14,643 nucleotides of DNA, from contig DAIDID010000008.1 in the NCBI GenBank assembly GCA_027459545.1, forward strand, positions 1-14,643, given 5' to 3'. A program made the position numbers and the translations under genes. The DNA is from Candidatus Parcubacteria bacterium. Its GTDB lineage: Bacteria > Patescibacteriota > Minisyncoccia > Phycocordibacterales > Phycocordibacteraceae. Shown here one piece after another: positions 7,322-11,792 of this stretch. Positions within the stretch are counted from its first letter, which is position 1. Every line of letters begins with the position of its first letter. The notes beneath the pieces were generated by a model. It did no database searches, was not told the origin of the DNA, and worked only from the letters and a program-made list of their open reading frames with translations.

Positions 7322-9511
7322 ATGAATAAATCAGCCTTTAAAGTCGTGCGTTGGGTCACGCTCATAGCCCTTTTTATAATTCCGTTCATTCCATTATATG
7401 TTTCAGACAATCTCTTCTTTCCGTTTATCACAGGGAAGAACTTTGCATTTCGCATACTCGTTGAAATTGCCTTTGTGGGATGGTCGCTTCTTATGCTTGC
7501 AGACAAAAAGTATCGCCCACGCTTTTCGTGGACTGCTGCTCTCTTTGGTTTATTTGTAATCTGGATGGCAATTGCTGATGCTTTTGCAGTAAATCCCGCA
7601 AAAGCGTTCTGGAGTAATTTTGAGCGTATGGATGGTTGGATTACGCTCATACACCTGTTCTTATTTTTCTTGGTTGCAGGAACGATGTTTTCTGTCGATT
7701 CGCTTTGGAAAAAATGGTGGTACACCTTCCTTGGTGTCTCCGCATGGCTTTGTGCATATGGCTTCCTACAAACCTTCGGCGTACTCGCTATTCATCAGGG
7801 ATCAACACGACTCGATGCAACCTTCGGCAACTCAGACTATCTCGCGTGCTACATGATTTTTGCAACAGCCATAACACTCTGGCTTGCGCTTGAGTCTAAA
7901 GTGCCCGAGAAAGAAAATGGAAAGAAGAAGCTTAATTGGCTTAGATATATATTATTTGTACTTGCTGCAAGTGAAGTGCTCATACTCTTTCTCACTGAAA
8001 CGCGAGGAGCAGTGCTTGGATTTGTTGGAGCTGTAGGGCTTGGTGCGATTCTTTGGATGCTTGAGTCAGGAAAGAAAGGTCGAAAGATTGGCGCGATTGT
8101 ACTTGCAGGACTCATTCTTGTGGCAGGTGGGCTTTACATGGCGCGTAACGAACCAGTCATCGCCCACAGCGCGCTCTTTGGTCGTTTAGTTAGTATCTCA
8201 ATAAAAGATCCAGAAACAGACACTCGTCTCACGATATGGCACATGGCGCTCGAAGGCACCATGCAAAGACCTGTTACAGGATGGGGGCAAGAAGGCTTTA
8301 ATTACGTTTTCAATAGATTCTATGAGCCGAAATTAAACAATCAAGAGCCGTGGTTTGATCGCGCTCATAATATGTACCTTGATTGGTTGATTGCCGGAGG
8401 TGTGCCAGCCCTACTTCTTTTCCTCGCACTGCTTGGGAGTGCAGCGTATGCGCTGTATCAGCGAGACGTATCGCGCACTGAGCGTGTCATTCTTCTTTCT
8501 GCTCTTGCCGCATATTGTTTTCAGGGATTGTTTGTGTTTGATAATCTCTTTTCCTACGTGCCGTTCGTTGCGATTCTAGCTATAGCATATGGAGGAGCAT
8601 CACGTCCTATAAAAAAACTTGAGAACATTCCTGAATTAAATCCGTCTGACTTTCTAACTTTTGCGCTTCCTATTGGAGCTATTGTGCTTGCGCTGATGAT
8701 TTATTTTGTAAATGTGCCAAATATCCAAGCGGCAGGGGATTTGATTACGGCAATTACTCCTTCTTCAGACCCAACTACAAACCTCGCTGCTTTTAAACAA
8801 ACCTACGCAGATCATTCGTTTGCAAATCAAGAAGTAACTGAGCAGCTGCTCACCTTTGCTGAAAAAGTAGTGAGCGATAAATCAAACTCAGAAGCAGTTA
8901 AGAACGAAGTCTTCGCGTATGCTATGCAGCAAGCACAAACACTTGAAAAGAACATTCCATATGATGCACGCATACATCTCGAGATTTCATCCTTTTATGC
9001 TTCAGGAGGGGATTTCAATGATGCATTCAAAGAAGTGCACCTAGCAGAGCAAGAAAGTCCGCTTAAGCAAGGAATGTATCTGCAAGAAGGTATTGAAGCA
9101 ATTGAGTCTGGAGATAATCAACTTGCCGAACAGGTATTTACTAAAGCTTACGCGCTCGATACCTCTTTCAGTACTGTTGGAGTATATGCAGCGGCAGGAG
9201 ATATATTAAATGGTCAAATTCCGCTCGGTAAATCAGTCCTCATGCAAAATTTTGGAACCACTACAGTTGATCAAGATATAATTCTATATGCATACTACCA
9301 AGTGAAAGATCTTCCGGATTTTATTGCAGTATGGAAACAGCGTGTCATAGACCAGCATAATGCTGATACGGCGGAATTTGGACTTGCAGCAGCGTATGCA
9401 GACTCAGGTGATGTAGCAGATGCAAAAGCCGAGCTTCAAACTGTCGTTTCGCAGCATCCTGAGGATGCGTCGCAGGTGAGTTCATATCTCTCACAAATAA
9501 ATGGGAAGTGA
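7322..9511 (+). CDS. Wzy/WaaL-family O-antigen ligase-like membrane protein with C-terminal TPR-like region
   Basis: A 729-residue protein. Residues 1-465 hold about a dozen membrane segments and the Wzy_C/O-antigen-ligase signature: FGNSDYLA (168-175), TETRGA (225-230, with R228 matching the conserved ligase arginine) and WGQEGFN..(about 20 residues)..DRAHNMYLDWLIAGGVPA (321-363, with the conserved H349). Such proteins transfer or polymerise lipid-linked glycans on the outer membrane face. Residues 480-729 are soluble helical repeats of TPR type (for example FNDAFKEVHLAEQESP and SGDVADAKAELQTVVSQHPE), which would face outward and may bind protein acceptors. It could be a polymerase, a ligase, or a protein O-oligosaccharyltransferase. 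No lipid A genes are in the window, so a protein or carrier-lipid acceptor is plausible. MurB follows directly. Confidence 0.86.
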   Translation: MNKSAFKVVRWVTLIALFIIPFIPLYVSDNLFFPFITGKNFAFRILVEIAFVGWSLLMLADKKYRPRFSWTAALFGLFVIWMAIADAFAVNPAKAFWSNFERMDGWITLIHLFLFFLVAGTMFSVDSLWKKWWYTFLGVSAWLCAYGFLQTFGVLAIHQGSTRLDATFGNSDYLACYMIFATAITLWLALESKVPEKENGKKKLNWLRYILFVLAASEVLILFLTETRGAVLGFVGAVGLGAILWMLESGKKGRKIGAIVLAGLILVAGGLYMARNEPVIAHSALFGRLVSISIKDPETDTRLTIWHMALEGTMQRPVTGWGQEGFNYVFNRFYEPKLNNQEPWFDRAHNMYLDWLIAGGVPALLLFLALLGSAAYALYQRDVSRTERVILLSALAAYCFQGLFVFDNLFSYVPFVAILAIAYGGASRPIKKLENIPELNPSDFLTFALPIGAIVLALMIYFVNVPNIQAAGDLITAITPSSDPTTNLAAFKQTYADHSFANQEVTEQLLTFAEKVVSDKSNSEAVKNEVFAYAMQQAQTLEKNIPYDARIHLEISSFYASGGDFNDAFKEVHLAEQESPLKQGMYLQEGIEAIESGDNQLAEQVFTKAYALDTSFSTVGVYAAAGDILNGQIPLGKSVLMQNFGTTTVDQDIILYAYYQVKDLPDFIAVWKQRVIDQHNADTAEFGLAAAYADSGDVADAKAELQTVVSQHPEDASQVSSYLSQINGK

Positions 9512-9528
9512 GAGTCATACGAAGTGTA

Positions 9529-10545
9529 ATGGAGTTATTTGAATCCGTACCCCTCGCAACACTCACCACACTTAAAGTAGGTGGCACTGCATCGTACGTT
9601 GCGCTTTGCAGAAAAAACGATGACATAGAAGCCGCGCTCGCGTTTGCACGCGAGCGCGGTCTGCCGTGGTACGTGCTTGGGGGCGGGAGTAATGTCCTTG
9701 CACCAGATGAAGGATTTCACGGAGTGATAGTGCGCGCTCTTTTTGAAGGAATGGTGTTTAGAAATGTAGATGAACGCGTTGAGGTGGAAGTTGGTTCAGG
9801 AATTGTGTGGGATGAACTCGTGCAAGAAAGTGTCGAGCGAAAGTTGTGGGGGCTTGAAAATCTCGCTGGAATTCCGGGATTGGTTGGAGCTGCGCCTGTG
9901 CAAAATATCGGCGCCTACGGCGCCGACGTATCAAACACAATCATTCATGTAGATGTCTTCGATACAAGTAGCAAAAAAGTCATTCGGTTTTCAAAAGAGC
10001 AGTGTGCATTTTCGTACAGAGATAGTTTTTTTAAACACAATCCAGCGTTCATTATTATAAGTGTATGCTTTTCGCTTTCCGTAAAAGATGCTCCGCACAT
10101 AGAGTATCCAGATATTCTCGCGCGAAAAGGGCAGGGAAGTACGCTTACTACTTCTAAAGAAATTGCAGAAGTCATACGAGAAATTCGTTCTAAGAAATTT
10201 CCTGATTTGGTTTTAGTGGGAACTGCAGGATCTTTTTTTAAAAATCCAATTATTTCAGAAGAGACATACGCCGCGCTTCGCGCGGCGTATCCTGAGCTTC
10301 CTGGGTTTCCACAAGCCGAAAATAAAACTAAAGTAAAAGTTCCGCTTGCGTGGATACTCGATCATATACTTCATTTGCGCGGATATACTAAGGGTCTAGT
10401 TAGACTTTTTGAAAAGCAGCCACTAGTGCTTGTAGCAGAGCATAATGCAACAGCAACCGAAATTAATTCATTCGCAGATGAGATAGCAGCAAAAGTAAAA
10501 GAAGCAACAGGAATTCAGATTGAGCGAGAAGTGCAGAGTTTGTAA
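9529..10545 (+). CDS. murB: UDP-N-acetylenolpyruvoylglucosamine reductase, type I
   Basis: FAD- and NADPH-dependent reductase that makes UDP-N-acetylmuramate, the second committed step of peptidoglycan synthesis (338 residues, close to the E. coli length). Motifs are LTTLKVGGTA (12-21), YVLGGGSNVL (48-57, FAD binding), GLENLAGIPGLVGAAPVQNI (108-127), SYRDSFFK (162-169, with the conserved Arg and type I loop), GTAGSFFKNP (231-240, with S235 as the proton-donating serine), and IEREV (331-335) carrying the last catalytic Glu. ATG 9529 is preferred: it gives the usual MurB N-terminus and has GAAG five bases upstream. The GTG at 9508, overlapping the ligase stop, would add seven residues. The gene contains three unusually perfect internal hairpins and ends in a strong terminator. 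Confidence 0.95.
   Translation: MELFESVPLATLTTLKVGGTASYVALCRKNDDIEAALAFARERGLPWYVLGGGSNVLAPDEGFHGVIVRALFEGMVFRNVDERVEVEVGSGIVWDELVQESVERKLWGLENLAGIPGLVGAAPVQNIGAYGADVSNTIIHVDVFDTSSKKVIRFSKEQCAFSYRDSFFKHNPAFIIISVCFSLSVKDAPHIEYPDILARKGQGSTLTTSKEIAEVIREIRSKKFPDLVLVGTAGSFFKNPIISEETYAALRAAYPELPGFPQAENKTKVKVPLAWILDHILHLRGYTKGLVRLFEKQPLVLVAEHNATATEINSFADEIAAKVKEATGIQIEREVQSL
9632..9659. repeat. Perfect 11-bp inverted repeat inside murB
   Basis: CCGCGCTCGCG (9632-9642) is followed by a six-base loop and its exact reverse complement (9649-9659). It encodes the end of a helix (AALAFARERG). It is GC-rich and would form a very stable hairpin in mRNA or single-stranded DNA. Confidence 0.8.
9908..9926. 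repeat. Perfect 8-bp inverted repeat inside murB
   Basis: TCGGCGCC (9908-9915), loop TAC, then GGCGCCGA (9919-9926). It lies in the conserved NIGAYGAD coding region. Confidence 0.75.
10266..10290. repeat. Perfect 11-bp inverted repeat inside murB
   Basis: ATACGCCGCGC (10266-10276), loop TTC, then GCGCGGCGTAT (10280-10290). In frame it encodes the palindromic peptide YAALRAAY. Confidence 0.8.
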
Positions 10546-10567
10546 TTTACAGCAAAGTCTTTTACGG

Positions 10568-10631
10568 AAAATAAAAACCCTTCAAAGTTTTTCGTTGTGA
10601 TGTTAGAAAAACTTTGAAGGGTTTTTATTTT
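10568..10631 (+). terminator. Strong intrinsic terminator after murB
   Basis: The arms 10568-10593 and 10606-10631 are perfect reverse complements (26 pairs) around a 12-base loop. The arms carry A5CCC and GGGT5, so the stem is bounded by T-runs on both strands and could also stop transcription arriving from the right. The stem is much longer than a usual terminator. It begins 22 bases after the murB stop. Confidence 0.85.
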
Positions 10632-10713
10632 TAAAAACTTTTTTCGTGAGCATTTATTAAAAAAGTTTCTCACACATATTTTTTCAAAACTTTTATAAAA
10701 AAATTTTAAAAAG

Positions 10714-10722
10714 TTATCCACA
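10714..10722 (+). promoter_or_regulatory. Perfect DnaA-box sequence
   Basis: TTATCCACA matches the DnaA-box consensus exactly and sits in the most AT-rich part of the window. It is the only exact copy noticed. DnaA also acts as a transcription regulator from isolated boxes, and a chance match is possible. Confidence 0.4.
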
Positions 10723-10782
10723 ACTTTTTTTTTACTTCATACAAATTTTTTATTTGCGCGCGATAATACATATACAACATTC

Positions 10783-10841
10783 GCGCACAAAACTTTTTTG
10801 AAAATGTTGTAAGAAATTTTTTTGAAAAAAGTTTTGTGCGC
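10783..10841 (+). repeat. 17-bp perfect inverted repeat with 25-base loop
   Basis: GCGCACAAAACTTTTTT (10783-10799) pairs exactly with 10825-10841. Part of the loop (ATGTTGT, 10804-10810) can instead pair with ACAACAT just upstream (10774-10780), and TGCGCG at 10755-10760 can pair with the left arm start (10782-10787). The structures are mutually exclusive. There is no T-run after the stem, so it is not a plain plus-strand terminator. Confidence 0.7.
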
Positions 10842-10865
10842 AAATGGGTCGACTTTAGTCGTAGC

Positions 10866-10871
10866 TATAAA
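10866..10871 (+). promoter_or_regulatory. Candidate -10 box for the lysine-rich protein
   Basis: TATAAA ends 12 bases before ATG 10884, so the leader would be only about five bases. A small inverted repeat CGACT-TT-AGTCG (10850-10861) lies immediately upstream and could be an operator. No -35 is evident. Confidence 0.4.
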
Positions 10872-10883
10872 TTCAAAACGTAT

Positions 10884-10988
10884 ATGGCCGCAAAAAAGAA
10901 AGTTGCTAAGAAAAAGGTAGCAAAGAAAGCAGCAAAGAAGACAGTAAAGAAAGTTGCTAAGAAGAAGATGGCAAAAAAGCGAAAGTAA
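10884..10988 (+). CDS. 34-residue lysine/alanine-rich histone-H1-like protein
   Basis: ATG to TAA gives 34 residues built from VAKKK and AAKK units: 18 Lys, 8 Ala, 4 Val, one Arg, one Thr, two Met and no acidic residue. This resembles the basic tails of bacterial histone-H1-like proteins (Hc1 type) and of many ribosomal-protein extensions, so binding to DNA or RNA by charge is likely; that is inference from composition. Despite the repeats, codons vary between AAA and AAG and among GCA, GCC and GCT, which suggests it is not a recent simple-repeat expansion. A TATAAA box lies upstream and a clean terminator follows eight bases after the stop, so it is a self-contained transcription unit. Such short genes are usually missed by gene callers. 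Confidence 0.72.
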   Translation: MAAKKKVAKKKVAKKAAKKTVKKVAKKKMAKKRK

Positions 10989-10995
10989 TTTTGCA

Positions 10996-11025
10996 CAAAA
11001 AATCCTCCATACGGAGGATTTTTTG
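10996..11025. terminator. Bidirectional intrinsic terminator between convergent genes
   Basis: A 13-bp perfect stem (10996-11008 with 11013-11025) and a four-base loop ATAC. The core is CCTCC/GGAGG, flanked by A6 on the left and T6 on the right, so it works for the small basic gene on the plus strand and for the gene ending at 11065 on the minus strand. Confidence 0.88.
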
Positions 11026-11064
11026 ATAAAAAGATAGAAGTTAAACACATGCCCGTTTGACTTT

Positions 11065-11703
11065 CTACGTGCCCTTATCACCAGCTTTCCATTCGGTGAG
11101 TTTTCCAGCTTTTCGTTCCATGGAGTCTGCTTTTCGTATAAATTTTCCGTTTTCTTTTGGAAATAAAAGATAGTGTGGCGCAGTGTCGAGGTCTTGTGCT
11201 ATATCCCAGAGATCTTCTTCAGCAGTAATCCACGAAGTACCATAGCGAGACAAATTAAATGGTCCTGAGTGGCTACGAAGTGTTTTTTCTCCATTTGAGT
11301 CGAGAAAGTATTCATGAAAGTACGACGCTGCAAGCTCGCGCACAGTTTTATATATAGGATCGCGAAATCGCAGCGTTGCGTGATTTGTTTTGCTTATGGC
11401 ACCCCTGTGGCTATTTCTTTTGTAAAGAGCAATAACGTGGTCGTCGTCTCCTTTAATTGTTTTTAAATCAAGCACAAGAGGTTTTTCTTCTTGAAGCATA
11501 AGTGCGAGCGCAGCGAGCATAGCTCCTTCCATGCAGTGTGCTTTCTGCTCACGTAGTACGCGCCGAGGTGACATATTGGTCTCGCCTTTCTTTTCAAAAT
11601 TTATCGGCAGGGTGTCGAGATAGTTTTGAATTTTTTCGGGTGTTGAGAGGTTTTTTAGTATGGCGAACTCTTCTGGATACAATAGTTCACTGATCGCAAT
11701 CAT
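11065..11703 (-). CDS. Conserved protein with a possible transglutaminase-like Cys-His-Asp arrangement
   Basis: A 212-residue soluble protein, no signal peptide or membrane segment. The layout is TPEKIQNYLDTLPINFEKKG (21-40), then SPRRVLREQKAHCMEGAMLA (45-64) with C57 starting a small-residue helix, LVLDLKTIKGDDDHVIALYK (76-95) with H89, and GAISKTNHATLRFRDPIYK (101-119) with H108 and D115. A cysteine at a helix start, followed by a His strand and an Asp strand, is how transglutaminase-like and papain-like folds are built. I recall similar uncharacterised proteins in varied bacteria, but no function. The tail (from about 185) is basic. Start ATG 11703 follows a TACTAT box by eight bases, with AGG three bases before the ATG. 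It diverges from secA and converges on the small basic gene. Confidence 0.75.
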   Translation of the reverse strand: MIAISELLYPEEFAILKNLSTPEKIQNYLDTLPINFEKKGETNMSPRRVLREQKAHCMEGAMLAALALMLQEEKPLVLDLKTIKGDDDHVIALYKRNSHRGAISKTNHATLRFRDPIYKTVRELAASYFHEYFLDSNGEKTLRSHSGPFNLSRYGTSWITAEEDLWDIAQDLDTAPHYLLFPKENGKFIRKADSMERKAGKLTEWKAGDKGT

Positions 11704-11711
11704 TACCTACA

Positions 11712-11717
11712 ATAGTA
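11712..11717 (-). promoter_or_regulatory. Candidate -10 box for the 11065-11703 gene
   Basis: On the minus strand TACTAT ends eight bases before the ATG at 11703, so the mRNA would start at or within a base or two of the start codon. No clear -35. Confidence 0.35.
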
Positions 11718-11765
11718 CCGCAGTTTTTTCGTCCAAACCGAAACGTATCATTTAAAGGTTGAAAA

Positions 11766-11774
11766 TGCTATAAT
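11766..11774 (+). promoter_or_regulatory. Extended -10 promoter of secA
   Basis: TGCTATAAT is a perfect extended -10 (TGn plus the consensus TATAAT), which can act without a -35; none is seen. It ends 18 bases before ATG 11793, giving a leader of about 12 bases with no SD. Confidence 0.65.
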
Positions 11775-11792
11775 GGCCTATACGTTAGATAT

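Larger units (their letters stand above)
10546..10883. other. AT-rich gene-free region with ordered inverted repeats
   Basis: No coding signal is seen on either strand; open frames here are low-complexity K/F/N runs. Contents in order: the murB terminator; inverted repeat 10635-10644 with 10659-10668, with GTGAG (10646-10650) able to pair with CTCAC (10669-10673); a DnaA box (10714-10722) inside inverted repeat 10708-10715 with 10722-10729, followed by nine T; a possible -10 GATAAT (10762-10767); a 17-bp hairpin (10783-10841); a 5-bp inverted repeat (10850-10861); and the promoter of the small basic protein. The core AAAACTTTT, in either orientation, recurs with its single C or G at 10587, 10612, 10638, 10665, 10690 and 10713, roughly 23-27 bases apart. 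Function is unknown. Confidence 0.6.

Noticed and set aside
7291-7725. Minus-strand open frame opposite the start of the ligase
   Set aside because: The plus-strand protein has clear membrane and ligase motifs; the opposite frame shows no domain and would cover the promoter gap.
10546-10883. Annotating this region as the chromosomal origin
   Set aside because: Only one exact DnaA box was noticed and there is no dnaA, dnaN or parA neighbour; kept as a finding, not a feature call.
10900-10985. Lysine codon run as a simple sequence repeat rather than a gene
   Set aside because: There is an ATG, a stop, mixed synonymous codons, an upstream -10 box and a matching terminator, so a real small gene is more likely.
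10737-11081. Minus-strand open frames of 61-114 codons across the lysine-rich gene
   Set aside because: They are the mirror image of the poly-lysine codons (runs of F, C, L) and of terminator and spacer DNA, with no protein-like composition.
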